Of a stretch of 64,000 bases of DNA, positions 1 to 10,242 are shown piece after piece (position 1 is the stretch's first letter; every line of letters starts with the position of its first letter). Origin of the DNA: Hyphomicrobiales bacterium (GTDB lineage Bacteria > Pseudomonadota > Alphaproteobacteria > Rhizobiales > CAJQND01); the NCBI GenBank assembly GCA_028285595.1, contig JANQOW010000137.1:102973-166972 (forward strand). Reading direction: 5' to 3'. The position numbers were made by a program, and so were the translations under genes. Below the pieces are notes generated by a model. The model ran no database searches and had not been told where the DNA came from. It worked only from the letters and a program-made list of their open reading frames with translations.

Positions 1-249
1 ATAGACCCCGCCATCGCTATCGCCCAAATGCGCCAGCAGCCAGCCACCCTCGGGGTGGATTGCGATGCCGTTCGGCTTGGGTGTGAAGGCCCCTTGGGCA
101 AGCACTGAGTTTTGGCTGCCGTCCGGCGCGATAATGGTGACGCCGCCGCGCCAATCGGCGACGTGGAGGCTACCGTCCGGCAAGGTGAGGACGCATTCCG
201 GCCGGGAAAGCTCCTCGCCGACGAACGAGAGAGCATCAAGCGGGATCAT
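1..249 (-). CDS. SMP-30/gluconolactonase-family protein, N-terminal part (runs off left edge)
   Basis: The reverse strand reads without a stop from an ATG at 249 to the window edge, giving 83 residues. The translation has the SMP-30/gluconolactonase beta-propeller look: a RPECVL segment with the early glutamate that binds metal in this family, repeated PDGS turns (LPDGSLHVADW, APDGSQ) and a PKPNGIAIHPEGG blade. Such enzymes hydrolyse sugar lactones to aldonic acids. It is divergent from the sugar-acid genes that start at 385, which suggests that it supplies the acid they degrade. The substrate is not known. The C-terminal part lies outside the window. Confidence 0.75.
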   Translation of the reverse strand, partial: MIPLDALSFVGEELSRPECVLTLPDGSLHVADWRGGVTIIAPDGSQNSVLAQGAFTPKPNGIAIHPEGGWLLAHLGDSDGGVY

Positions 250-384
250 CTGCCCATCCAAGTCTGGTTAATCTCATGTCATGTGGCCCATGTTGTGAAA
301 TACCCTCTGAAACACAAGGGCTGTGCTTGCACCGGTGCATGGTAAGACTTAGCATGCGGCGCTCAAGTGCGGAGGGGAAAACGC

Positions 385-1674
385 GTGTTGCTGGGCTGCA
401 TAGCCGATGATTTTACCGGAGCCACCGATCTTGCCAATGTGCTGACCCGCGGCGGCATGTCTTGCGTGCAGCTCAACGGGCTCGGGGCGCTGCGTGATGG
501 TGCAGCAGAACGCGTCGCAGATGCAGATGCGGTGGTTGTCGCCCTGAAAAGCCGGTCTATCCCTGCCGCAGATGCCGTTGCGCAGTCTCTGCAAGCCCTC
601 TCATGGCTACGTTCGCAGGGCTGCGAGAAGTTCTTCTTCAAGTACTGCTCCACGTTCGATTCGACCGATGAGGGAAACATTGGTCCGGTCGCCGAAGCCC
701 TGATGGAGGCGTTGGGTGCCGACTTTACAATCGCCTGTCCGGCTGCGCCTGAGAACGGCCGGACGGTCTATCAAGGCCATCTGTTTGTGAACGGTGTCCT
801 GCTTTCAGAAACCGGTATGCGCCATCATCCGATTACCCCCATGACCGATGCCAATCTGGTGCGCGTGCTCGCCCGCCAGAGCGCCGGGGAGGTGGGGTTG
901 ATCGAGACCTCGGCGGTACACGCTGGCGCCGGGTCCATCGCGGAACGTGTCGGGCAGCTTCGGGCAGAGGGCACACGTCTGGCGATTGCAGACGCGATCA
1001 GCGCGGCTGATCTCGTTGCCCTCGCCGACGGCACGGAGGAATTGTCCTTGCTGACCGGTGGGTCCGGTCTTGCCTTGGGGTTGCCTGACCTCTTTAAGCG
1101 CTCCGGGCGCATGGACGGGCGCGGTGCAAAGTTGAACTGGCCGGTTGACGGCTATGGCGCGGTGATTTCCGGCAGCTGTTCGCAGGCCACCAACGGGCAG
1201 GTTGCCGTTATGAGCAAGACCCATCCGGCGATGGCGCTGAGCCCCGCCGCGCTTGCGTCTGATCAAGCCGGTGAGGTTGAGAAAGCCGTACACTTTGTGC
1301 AATCAAACCGGTCGGCGGGCCCGGCGCTTATCTATTCAACTGCACCGCCTGATGAGTTGGCAGCCGTGCAGGCCTCGCTTGGCCAGGAGCAGGCCAGCCA
1401 ATTGATCGAAAGTGCCATGGCGGAGATTGCACAGCAGCTTGTGGCGGGCGGGGTCAGACGCCTCGTGGTCGCCGGTGGGGAAACCTCCGGCGCTGTGGTG
1501 ACGGCGTTGGGACTGGATACCCTGGCCATCGGGCCCGAGATTGACCCTGGTGTGCCATGGACCCTTGCTCTGGGTGATCCGGACTTGGCTCTGGCGCTGA
1601 AGTCCGGCAACTTCGGTGGGCCGGACTTTTTCAGTAAAGCGTTTTCCGTGTTGGATGATTTGGCGGCGGTATGA
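385..1674 (+). CDS. otnK: Four-carbon acid sugar kinase (3-oxo-tetronate kinase, OtnK/DUF1537 family)
   Basis: This is a 429-residue DUF1537-family kinase, which phosphorylates a four-carbon sugar acid at O-4 with ATP. The N-terminus has the family signature CIADDFTGATDLANVL, and a glycine-rich nucleotide-binding segment VVAGGETSGAVV lies near residue 364. I chose GTG 385 because GGAGGGG at 371-377 sits 7-8 bases upstream; an in-frame GTG at 367 precedes that site and would add six residues. The stop overlaps the otnC start (ATGA), so the two are translationally coupled. Family members include OtnK and DtnK. The otnC partner favours the OtnK role. Confidence 0.85.
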   Translation: MLLGCIADDFTGATDLANVLTRGGMSCVQLNGLGALRDGAAERVADADAVVVALKSRSIPAADAVAQSLQALSWLRSQGCEKFFFKYCSTFDSTDEGNIGPVAEALMEALGADFTIACPAAPENGRTVYQGHLFVNGVLLSETGMRHHPITPMTDANLVRVLARQSAGEVGLIETSAVHAGAGSIAERVGQLRAEGTRLAIADAISAADLVALADGTEELSLLTGGSGLALGLPDLFKRSGRMDGRGAKLNWPVDGYGAVISGSCSQATNGQVAVMSKTHPAMALSPAALASDQAGEVEKAVHFVQSNRSAGPALIYSTAPPDELAAVQASLGQEQASQLIESAMAEIAQQLVAGGVRRLVVAGGETSGAVVTALGLDTLAIGPEIDPGVPWTLALGDPDLALALKSGNFGGPDFFSKAFSVLDDLAAV

Positions 1675-2303
1675 GTGAGAGCGAACTTAGAGAACAGATA
1701 GCCCGGTTTGGCCGTTCCTTGTTCATGCGCGGGTATAGCTGCGGGTCGTCCGGCAATATCTCGGTGAAATTAGACGATGGTGTTCTGGTGACGCCCACCA
1801 ACTCGTGCCTTGGCTTTTTGGAGCCGGAGCGGATTTCCAAGGTGGCCTTTGATGGCACTCATCTGGCCGGTGATCCGCCGTCGAAAGAGAGTTTTTTCCA
1901 CCTGGCCCTGTATGAGGAACGCCAGAAGGATACTGCAATCGTTCACCTGCATTCTCCCTATTTGGTTGCTGTCTCCTGTCTCGCGGACCTGAATGAGGAG
2001 AACGTGCTGCCTCCCATCACGGCTTACTATGTCATGCGTGTTGGCAAGCTGCCGCTGGTGCCCTATTTCCGACCGGGCGATAAGGCTCTGGCCGATGCTG
2101 TGCGCAAATATGCCCGCGAAAACCATGCCATGCTCTTGGCCAATCATGGGCCTATCGTCTCCGGCAAAACCCTGGATGCTGCGGTCTATGCGGCTGAAGA
2201 GCTGGAGGAGACCGCCAAGCTCTATCTGCTGCTTGACGGGCGCAAGATACGGCTGCTGAACGATCAACAAATTGCAGACCTCCACGAAGCTTTCCCCAAT
2301 TGA
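1671..2303 (+). CDS. otnC: 3-oxo-tetronate 4-phosphate decarboxylase (class II aldolase family)
   Basis: This 210-residue protein belongs to the class II aldolase/adducin family. The zinc-binding histidines are visible as HLH at 92-94 and in NHG at about 159, and Glu73 is the likely catalytic acid. Next to OtnK, the established role in this family is decarboxylation of 3-oxo-tetronate 4-phosphate to dihydroxyacetone phosphate. The start overlaps the otnK stop by four bases. Fuculose-phosphate-type aldolases share the fold, but the otnK-otnC pairing makes the decarboxylase the better call. Confidence 0.82.
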   Translation: MSESELREQIARFGRSLFMRGYSCGSSGNISVKLDDGVLVTPTNSCLGFLEPERISKVAFDGTHLAGDPPSKESFFHLALYEERQKDTAIVHLHSPYLVAVSCLADLNEENVLPPITAYYVMRVGKLPLVPYFRPGDKALADAVRKYARENHAMLLANHGPIVSGKTLDAAVYAAEELEETAKLYLLLDGRKIRLLNDQQIADLHEAFPN

Positions 2304-2321
2304 ATGAGTTGACCCCCTGAC

Positions 2322-2621
2322 ATGTATGTTGTGACTGTGAAGTTCACCCTGGCCGAGGGTGCTGCTGAGACCTTTATGGGTTTCATGCGGACGCAGGCCC
2401 AAAACTCGCTGGAATTGGAGGCCGGATGCCACCAGTTCGATGTGTGCACCGATCCGAACGATGCGCGAGCCGTTTTTCTGTATGAGCTCTACAGTGATGA
2501 AGCCGCATTCCAGGTTCATTTGACGAGCGATCACTTCAAGCGGTTTGACGCCGATGTGGCCGACCTGGTCGCTGAGAAACAGGTGGCATGCTACCACCTC
2601 GACACTCCTGACCGAGGCTGA
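2322..2621 (+). CDS. Antibiotic biosynthesis monooxygenase (ABM/YgiN-like) domain protein
   Basis: This is a small 99-residue single-domain protein of the dimeric ferredoxin-like ABM fold. It shows the usual pattern of an N-terminal strand (MYVVTVKFTLAEG), a helix ending in NSLELEAGCHQFDV, a central FLYELYSDEAAFQVH segment and a helix ending in a short strand. It lies between otnC and a dehydrogenase, with an 18-base gap before it and 3 bases after it, so it belongs to the same operon. ABM proteins include quinol oxygenases and small-molecule isomerases or lyases. Its part in sugar-acid breakdown is unknown; no OtnI isomerase is visible in the cluster. Confidence 0.75.
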   Translation: MYVVTVKFTLAEGAAETFMGFMRTQAQNSLELEAGCHQFDVCTDPNDARAVFLYELYSDEAAFQVHLTSDHFKRFDADVADLVAEKQVACYHLDTPDRG

Positions 2622-2624
2622 CTG

Positions 2625-3719
<1,095 letters not shown>

Positions 3720-3734
3720 TCTGGTAGGGAAAAC

Positions 3735-3779
3735 TGCCGGGCATCGCTGTGGGGCTTGATTACTGTTCGATGCCCGGCA
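3735..3779 (+). terminator. Inverted repeat after the sugar-acid operon
   Basis: TGCCGGGCATCG at 3735-3746 is repeated in perfect inverted orientation at 3768-3779, separated by 21 bases. It lies just after the stop of the dehydrogenase gene and between convergent genes, so it probably ends or stabilises the transcript. There is no T-run, so a classical intrinsic terminator is not certain. Confidence 0.5.
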
Positions 3780-3931
3780 AGAGGGCAGTGAGAGAAACTT
3801 TTGCTTGCAACCTGTCGGGCACATGCGGGTGAGGGGGGACTACTGTGCCGCTGGCTGTTTGACGCCTTACTCTGTTCTCTCACCCGGGCTTATACGTGGC
3901 GCCGGTGACAGTTAGGTGACAAAAGTCCTCT

Positions 3932-5938
3932 CTAAAACGCCACGCACCTGCCGAACTCATAGAAGAAACCGGGCGGGCACACATCATAGCTTGGAACCCG
4001 ATAACGCCGGCGCACGCAGCGGCTGCCTTGGCGGCGATATCCGGGTCCGCAATACTCCGCAACGTAGCGGCGATGGACGCATTCTCCTTCAAGATACACG
4101 TAGCGGCGCGGGCAGCGGGCCCTGCGTTGCTGGCGCTGCGGCTTGGGTCTCAGCTGAGGATCAACATTCACCGTTTTCGGGGGCTCATAGCGTGCGCACT
4201 CCGCCGACTTCACACCGCAGCTCTTCAACATGCTGCACAGCGCACGCCGCGAGCCTTTAAGCTGGAAGGAGGCTGCAAAAGGTGGCGCGGACAGCGTGAG
4301 CTGGTTGGCGCTCATGAGGTCGCGCACAATGCGGCTGCTGGCAGAAAACCCCTTCGATCCATCGCCGATCTCCACCTCTCCGGTAAGGCCGGCAACGGAT
4401 GCGGGCAGAGAGTGTTTGGCGCCCGTGTCAAAACTGAGCGGCAAAGATGCGCCGGCCGCCTCAAGCGCTTTCAGCCCGCGCTCCACGCGTCCGTCAAAAT
4501 CAGGGTAAACCCCTCGCTTCTTTTCGCGCAAGACGGCCGAAACACGTTTCTTCGGGCTGCAATAGGCCAGGAACTCAAGGCCGTTTGCCTCCACGCCGGC
4601 CGCTGGAGAGGACGCGTTGCCTTCATCTTGCTTATACTTGAAGGGGCGCCAGGCTGACTTGCCGGGGCCGAGGTTCACGGTCTCTTCAACCTCCGGCTCA
4701 GCGTCTGGTGGCGCCGCGGCGGCCTGGTCACCGCCTTGCAGGCGCTTCACGTAGGCGCGGGCGAGGTCTGAGCGAACGCCTTCGGGGAAATCGCGCAGAT
4801 AAGCTTGCCAGCCTTCCAGAGTGTTTGTCTCAAGCGCCGTTTCGAAGGCTTCTTTGGCTGTGGGAGAGTCCTGCGGCGCAGGCGGGTCGGTCTGCGTGGC
4901 TGCGACGTTGGGTTCCTCATCGAAGCTGCCGGCATAGCCGGTGCAATCAGCCAGGAAGTTGAGGATCGGATCGGTCGCACCGGAAAGGGAAACCGGCACG
5001 GCCTTGAAGCTGTTCACTTGGTAATCGATATCCGGCAACTCCTGCAGGGTCTCCCACAAAGCGTCATCGTTTTTGACGGTGATGCGGGCGCCGGAGACAG
5101 GTTCATCGGTGCCTTTCGCAACAACCGTCCCATCGAACGAATGGTCCTTATTGTTGCCTGAGAAGGCGACTTTGACCGAGGCCGCTTCTTCCAGGTCACC
5201 GGTCTGCGAGCTGAGCTTCAGAACCGAGACGTTCTCCTTGAAACCGACCGCGCAATAGCCCTGGATCAGCACGGTATCGCTGTCTGAGGCCTTGACGGTA
5301 AGCGTCGAGGCGGTTTTGCCTTGATTTGCCTCGTCCTTGAATTGCCGATAGGACCATTTCAGCTCTGGAGTTGCTTGAGGCTTTTCCTCGGTCTCGGCGG
5401 TGCTTGCCGCGTCTGGCTTGGGCTCCGCTTCGCTGTCCGGCACCACGGTGACGGCCTTCGGCTCATCGGCGGGTTCGGTTTCAGCCACTTCGGGCTCCGG
5501 CGTGGGTGCGGGTTCGGGTTCAGGTGTTGGGGTCTCTTCGGCGGCGACTTCCGGCTCTTTCTCAGGCTCCGGCTTGGCGGGCACGGGCTGTTCTGAGGCC
5601 ACATAGCCCTCACATTGTCTGAACGTGCCCTTCACCTGGACCTTGCGTGAGCATAAAACGCCGCCCCACTTGTAGCCGGTTTTGCCTTCGCCAAACTCAA
5701 TCTTGAACCAGGGGAAGCCGTTCATTTGTACGCCGGTATCTTCCAGGATTTTGACCGTGTCGCCCTCTTTCAAGCCGGCCACCTGTTTGAAGCTGGAACC
5801 GGGCCCAGTGCGCACTTTGCCGCCCCAGGAGCCAGCCTCCACCGGAAACGTGTCCTGCGCCTGAGCGATAGGGCTCAAGATCAATGTGGTGGCTGCGACA
5901 GCAAGTGTTTTGGTCAGCAGTTTCAAACGAAGAGCCAT
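3932..5938 (-). CDS. Secreted SH3-domain protein with acidic proline-rich linker and cysteine-rich tail
   Basis: This is a protein of about 668 residues that I can only describe by parts. It has a signal peptide ending near AQAQD, then a bacterial SH3-like domain (VRTGPGSSFKQVAGLKEGD). A long Pro/Glu/Ala linker follows (about residues 120-190), then two regions with no recognised family, and a basic tail with cysteine repeats of the form C-x-GY/YLEG-x-CV-RRRY ending in CVAF. ATG 5938 is preferred over the in-frame TTG at 5944 because AGAAGG precedes it. The architecture suggests an envelope protein that binds cell wall. It is downstream of an acyl-CoA dehydrogenase gene on the same strand, 12 bases away. 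Confidence 0.7.
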   Translation of the reverse strand: MALRLKLLTKTLAVAATTLILSPIAQAQDTFPVEAGSWGGKVRTGPGSSFKQVAGLKEGDTVKILEDTGVQMNGFPWFKIEFGEGKTGYKWGGVLCSRKVQVKGTFRQCEGYVASEQPVPAKPEPEKEPEVAAEETPTPEPEPAPTPEPEVAETEPADEPKAVTVVPDSEAEPKPDAASTAETEEKPQATPELKWSYRQFKDEANQGKTASTLTVKASDSDTVLIQGYCAVGFKENVSVLKLSSQTGDLEEAASVKVAFSGNNKDHSFDGTVVAKGTDEPVSGARITVKNDDALWETLQELPDIDYQVNSFKAVPVSLSGATDPILNFLADCTGYAGSFDEEPNVAATQTDPPAPQDSPTAKEAFETALETNTLEGWQAYLRDFPEGVRSDLARAYVKRLQGGDQAAAAPPDAEPEVEETVNLGPGKSAWRPFKYKQDEGNASSPAAGVEANGLEFLAYCSPKKRVSAVLREKKRGVYPDFDGRVERGLKALEAAGASLPLSFDTGAKHSLPASVAGLTGEVEIGDGSKGFSASSRIVRDLMSANQLTLSAPPFAASFQLKGSRRALCSMLKSCGVKSAECARYEPPKTVNVDPQLRPKPQRQQRRARCPRRYVYLEGECVHRRYVAEYCGPGYRRQGSRCVRRRYRVPSYDVCPPGFFYEFGRCVAF

Positions 5939-5950
5939 AGTCAATCCTTC

Positions 5951-7141
5951 TTACCTGCCCTCAGCGTGTGCTTTGCGCATCTCGCGGGCAATGATCAATT
6001 GTTGGATCTGGGTGGTGCCTTCATAAAGCCGGAAGAGACGTACATCCCGGTAAAAGCGCTCAATGCCATAGTCGGCAATATAGCCCGAACCGCCGTAGAT
6101 CTGAACCGCGCGGTCTGCCACACGGCCGACCATTTCGGAGGCATACATCTTACAGCAGGCCGCTTCCAGGGTGAGGCTGTCACCCCGGTCATACTTGGCA
6201 GCGCTGTCGGCAACCATGGTTTCCGCCGCATAGCATTCGGTGTGGCTGTCGGCCAGCATGGCCTGGATCAACTGAAACTCGCCTATGGGCTTGCCGAATT
6301 GCTGGCGCTCAGCGGTGTAGGTGAGGGCATCGTGAATGAGGCGGCGCGCTGCGCCAATACACACCGAAGAGATGTGCAACCGGCCGCGGTCCAGCACTTT
6401 CATCGCTGTGATGAAGCCTTTGCCGGGCTCACCGCCAATGATCGCAGAGGCCGGCACACGGGCATTGTCGAACACCACGTCGGAGATATGGGCACCCCGC
6501 TGGCCCATTTTCTTTTCCGCCGCCCCGACGCTGACCCCGGGCGTGTCCGTGTCGACGATGAAGGCGGAAATTCCGCGAGCCCCCGGAACATCCGGCTCGC
6601 TGCGGGCCATGACCGTGAGCACACCGGCACGCCGAGCATTGGTTATGTAACGCTTGGTGCCGTTCAGAACGTAATGATCGCCGTCCCTGACGGCTTTGGT
6701 GCGTACGGACGCTGCATCGGAGCCAGCTTCCGGCTCGGTGAGGCAGAACGAGCCGATGAGATCACCTGAGGCCAAACGCGGCAGATAGGCCTGCTTTTGC
6801 TCCTCGGTGCCGTCAATCAGAATGCCTTGAGATCCAATCCCGACATTTGTGCCCACAACCGAGCGGAACGCCGGCGAGGTCCAGCCTAACTCGCGGGCAA
6901 GTGCCATTTCCTGGGTGGCCGATAGTCCAAGTCCGCCATAGGCCTGGGGGATGGACAGGCCGAAGAGGCCCAAGTCGCGCATTTTGTTCACAATGGTGTC
7001 GGGGACCAGATCATCCTCATCGACCTTGGCTTCCAGCGGCAACAGTTCGTCGCGCACAAAGCGGCGCACGGTCTCGATGAGTTGATCCATGGTTTCCGCG
7101 TCAATGGCGCCATGAGGATGGGCTTGCGCAATATCGTCCAT
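5951..7141 (-). CDS. Acyl-CoA dehydrogenase
   Basis: This 396-residue protein is of normal length for the family. It shows the flavin-binding segment FCLTEPEAGSDAAS, the middle beta-domain motif VLNGTKRYITNA, and the C-terminal YGGSGY followed by the catalytic glutamate in LYEGTTQIQ. It oxidises an acyl-CoA to the 2-enoyl-CoA with FAD. The chain-length or branched-chain preference cannot be told from sequence alone. No other beta-oxidation gene is adjacent, so it may act alone in the operon with the SH3 protein. Confidence 0.9.
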   Translation of the reverse strand: MDDIAQAHPHGAIDAETMDQLIETVRRFVRDELLPLEAKVDEDDLVPDTIVNKMRDLGLFGLSIPQAYGGLGLSATQEMALARELGWTSPAFRSVVGTNVGIGSQGILIDGTEEQKQAYLPRLASGDLIGSFCLTEPEAGSDAASVRTKAVRDGDHYVLNGTKRYITNARRAGVLTVMARSEPDVPGARGISAFIVDTDTPGVSVGAAEKKMGQRGAHISDVVFDNARVPASAIIGGEPGKGFITAMKVLDRGRLHISSVCIGAARRLIHDALTYTAERQQFGKPIGEFQLIQAMLADSHTECYAAETMVADSAAKYDRGDSLTLEAACCKMYASEMVGRVADRAVQIYGGSGYIADYGIERFYRDVRLFRLYEGTTQIQQLIIAREMRKAHAEGR

Positions 7142-7228
7142 GGGGTTTTCCTGCTTTTGGGCCAGCCTGTTTTGCCCAATTGTGCGCGAGGGTCAAGGCG
7201 AAGTAAAGGCAGCGTCCAGGTCGAAGCA

Positions 7229-8104
7229 TCAACGCTTCTTAGACCTGTAGACGATGCAAACCCCGCCAGCCCGTCGCAAACGTTTGCAGAACTTGTTGGC
7301 TTTTTCGCGGCTGGGTTGACCAATGCGGACCTCATATCGCCTGGCAGCTCCGAAACTGTAGTTCACTTCACGTAAAACCATCGGCTTTAAGCCACCCAAA
7401 ACCTTCGGAAACCGTCGCTGGATCTTGCCAAATTGGCCGAGTGCCTTGCTCAAAGACCAGTTGGCGGCCAAGTGCACGCCCCATGGCTGCCAAGGTGCGC
7501 TGGCGTAGCGCTGCTGCAGTGCATAGCGTTTGACCGGCAACCGGCGGCAGGCATCCTGAAACGGCCTCTTGGGATCAAGCGTATATTTGGCCTCTGGCGG
7601 CGTCTCTGCGGCCCAGTCCGCTGCCGGATAGCCTGTGATGGTGATGACGAAGTTCTGCGTTTCCGCCGGCAGCCTGGAACGACCTTTGCGCCAACGTTCC
7701 ACTCGGTTTTCCCCGGAATTGTAGGCCGCCGCTGCCAGGCCCAGATTGCCGAACTGACGTTTGAGCTTGGCCAGATAGCGGGCGGAGGCCTCTATTGCCT
7801 CGCCGGGATTGAATGGGTCCTCCAAGCCTCGCAGTTTTGCGGTGCCCGGCATGAACTGTGCGATGCCCATGGCGCCTTTCGGGCTGACGGCGTTGGGATT
7901 GAAGCGACTTTCCTGCCAGAGCAGACGGGCGAAGAAACCGGGGGGCAGAGCGGAGCCTCGCGCGGCTTTCTCGATGCGTTGGCAAACGTCCGTGATGAAG
8001 GATGTTCGGTCGGCTTGCTTGGCGGCCGGGGCCTTGACCGTTACGGCTGCGATGACGCCGGCAAGGACCAGCCAAAGGCATTGCTTAGTCTGTGTCGGCA
8101 GCAT
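7229..8104 (-). CDS. Soluble lytic murein transglycosylase-like protein
   Basis: The protein has an SLT domain with the catalytic glutamate in LLWQESRFNP, the GAMGIAQFMPGTA motif and the AAYNSGENRVERW helix, all typical of family 1 lytic transglycosylases. It cleaves peptidoglycan glycan strands with formation of 1,6-anhydro ends. A signal peptide (LWLVLAGVIAAVTVKAPA) fits a start at ATG 8104, giving 291 residues; an ATG at 8152 would add 16 residues. The C-terminal 120 residues are basic and of unknown role. It lies downstream of the amtB terminator and is transcribed separately. Confidence 0.85.
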   Translation of the reverse strand: MLPTQTKQCLWLVLAGVIAAVTVKAPAAKQADRTSFITDVCQRIEKAARGSALPPGFFARLLWQESRFNPNAVSPKGAMGIAQFMPGTAKLRGLEDPFNPGEAIEASARYLAKLKRQFGNLGLAAAAYNSGENRVERWRKGRSRLPAETQNFVITITGYPAADWAAETPPEAKYTLDPKRPFQDACRRLPVKRYALQQRYASAPWQPWGVHLAANWSLSKALGQFGKIQRRFPKVLGGLKPMVLREVNYSFGAARRYEVRIGQPSREKANKFCKRLRRAGGVCIVYRSKKR

Positions 8105-8185
8105 TGGGGCACCAGACTTCGGTTGATCGCGCGAGACGGTGCCATGTAACATCTCTCAGGGCGCAATGCCCAAGCACAAAAAGGC

Positions 8186-8214
8186 GAAGCCCGGCGCGGG
8201 CAACGCCGGGCTTC
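8186..8214 (-). terminator. Intrinsic terminator after amtB
   Basis: On the reverse strand GAAGCCCGGCG and CGCCGGGCTTC form an 11-bp stem with a 7-base loop, followed three bases later by a run of five T. It sits about 100 bases after the amtB stop and before the transglycosylase start. Confidence 0.75.
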
Positions 8215-8313
8215 TGGGACCAGGTCCCCTGGACCGGACGATCAGATCACGTGATGGGATTTGATCTGGCGTCCGGTTACAGGGTGAGCTTCCTGGCCAT
8301 GCTTTTGACGGCG

Positions 8314-9660
8314 TCAGACCATCTGACTGCCGCGGCCAAACTCCGGATAGGCTTCAATGCCGATCTCTGCTTGGTCGAGGCCGGCCATCTCTTCTTCCTC
8401 TGTGGGACGCAGACCCATCGTGCCTTTGAGCACCAGCCAGAGCGCGGCGCTGGCTGCCGATACAAACACGCCGACTGCGATCACGCCTGTCGCCTGTGCG
8501 ACAAAGTTCGCGTCCGAGTTGGTGAGCGGAACAGCCAGGGTGCCCCAGATGCCGGCCAACAGGTGGACCGGGATGGCGCCGACCACGTCGTCGATCTTGA
8601 ACTTGTCGAGCATCGGCACTGCGAAGACCACGATGGCACCACCGATACCGCCGATGATGATGGCCATCGGGACGGACGGTGTGAGCGGCTCTGCCGTGAT
8701 GGCCACCAGACCGCCAAGAGCGCCGTTGAGGGCCATGGTCAGGTCAATCTTCTTGTACATCACTTGAGTGAGCACCATCGCCACAACAACACCGGCGGCA
8801 GCCGCCAGGTTGGTGTTCACGAAGATCTTGGAGACCGAAGAGACATCTTCAATGGTGCCCATAGCAAGCTGAGAGGCACCGTTGAAGCCGAACCAGCCGA
8901 GCCACAGAATGAAGGTGCCCAGCGTCGCCAGAGGCATGGAAGAGCCCGGAATGGGGCGAACTTCACCGTCGGGGCCGTATTTGCCAAGCCGCGCGCCGAG
9001 GATGATGGCGCCCGTCAGCGCTGCCCAGCCGCCGGTGGAGTGCACCAGGGTGGAGCCGGCAAAGTCGGAGAAGCCCATGTCGTCGAGCCAGCCCGTGCCC
9101 CATTCCCAGGAGCCTTGGATCGGGTAGATGAAGCCGGTCAGTACGATGGTGAAGATAAGGAACGGCCACAGCTTGATCCGCTCAGCCAAGGTGCCGGACA
9201 CGATGGAAGCGGTGGTGGCGCAGAAGACCATCTGGAAGAACCAGTCGGACGCTGCTGAATAGTCACCGGCGTCAGCGCTGGGTTCCGGAATGTCTTTCGG
9301 CGAAAGCGTGCCGATCACATCAGCAATGATCCAGTTGCCATCGCCCGGATACATGAGGTTGTAGCCAACAATCCAGTACATCAGGCCAGCGAGTGAGTAG
9401 AGCGCTATGTTCTTGGTGCACTGCATGGCCACGTTCTTGCTGCGCACCATGCCAGCTTCCAGCATGGCGAAGCCCGCGGCCATCCACATGACCAGAAAGC
9501 CGCCCATGAGGAACAAGAGCGTGTTCATAATGTATTTGCCGTCGGCCGGAAGCGCGGTGCTGGCATCCTGGGCGGCGGCGGGACTTATGATAAGGGGAAC
9601 TAGGGCCGCGCCGGCAAGCACGGCGGCAGTTGTGCGTCCAGTGAGGATACGGGTCGTCAT
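8314..9660 (-). CDS. amtB: Ammonium transporter
   Basis: This inner-membrane ammonium channel has about 448 residues, with a cleavable-looking N-terminal segment (PLIISPAAAQDAS) before the usual eleven membrane helices. Family motifs include DFAGSTLVHSTGGWAAL and WLGWFGFNGAS, which hold conserved pore residues, and the late HLLAGIWGTLAVPL. ATG 9660 is chosen because GGAGAAG and GAG lie just upstream; longer in-frame starts run into the glnK-amtB gap. It follows glnK by 19 bases, and the pair share the sigma-54 promoter upstream of glnK. GlnK binding blocks the channel when nitrogen is sufficient. Confidence 0.93.
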   Translation of the reverse strand: MTTRILTGRTTAAVLAGAALVPLIISPAAAQDASTALPADGKYIMNTLLFLMGGFLVMWMAAGFAMLEAGMVRSKNVAMQCTKNIALYSLAGLMYWIVGYNLMYPGDGNWIIADVIGTLSPKDIPEPSADAGDYSAASDWFFQMVFCATTASIVSGTLAERIKLWPFLIFTIVLTGFIYPIQGSWEWGTGWLDDMGFSDFAGSTLVHSTGGWAALTGAIILGARLGKYGPDGEVRPIPGSSMPLATLGTFILWLGWFGFNGASQLAMGTIEDVSSVSKIFVNTNLAAAAGVVVAMVLTQVMYKKIDLTMALNGALGGLVAITAEPLTPSVPMAIIIGGIGGAIVVFAVPMLDKFKIDDVVGAIPVHLLAGIWGTLAVPLTNSDANFVAQATGVIAVGVFVSAASAALWLVLKGTMGLRPTEEEEMAGLDQAEIGIEAYPEFGRGSQMV

Positions 9661-9679
9661 CTCGATCTTCTCCAATGTC

Positions 9680-10018
<339 letters not shown>

Positions 10019-10112
10019 TCACTACACCTCCTTAGGTTAATCCTGATGAGCCTCGAGCGCCCGTCATCAGGCGTGCGCAAAGGAGAGGCCCCCCACAGTC
10101 GGCGTTAACCAT

Positions 10113-10128
10113 TTCAAGGTGTGTGCCA
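10113..10128 (-). promoter_or_regulatory. Sigma-54 promoter of glnK-amtB
   Basis: The reverse strand reads TGGCAC-N5-TTGAA, with the -24 element at 10128-10123 and the -12 element at 10117-10113. This is close to the sigma-54 consensus (TGGCAC-N5-TTGC) and lies about 95 bases upstream of the glnK ATG. It implies NtrC-type activation under nitrogen limitation. The -12 GC is replaced by GA, so strength is uncertain. Confidence 0.75.
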
Positions 10129-10144
10129 GTTTTGTGAAAACTGG
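10126..10144. promoter_or_regulatory. Inverted repeat overlapping the glnK promoter
   Basis: CCAGTTTT-gtg-AAAACTGG is a perfect 8-bp inverted repeat that overlaps the -24 element. A further AAAACTGG half-site occurs at 10167-10174. The sequence does not match the usual NtrC site, so it may bind another regulator. Confidence 0.45.
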
Positions 10145-10242
10145 TAAGACTCTGATTTTTCAACGAAAAACTGGTTCTCGCGTGCCGTGACGCAGTAATT
10201 AAATGCCTATAAATTGGGCAAATAGGTTAATTTGCTTATTAA

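Noticed and set aside
5726..6769. Long forward frame of 347 codons opposite the SH3 and acyl-CoA dehydrogenase genes
   Set aside because: It is the antisense reading of two well-supported genes; high GC creates long shadow frames.
8092..9258. Long forward frame of 388 codons opposite amtB
   Set aside because: Antisense shadow of the ammonium transporter gene with His/Asp/Arg-rich nonsense composition.
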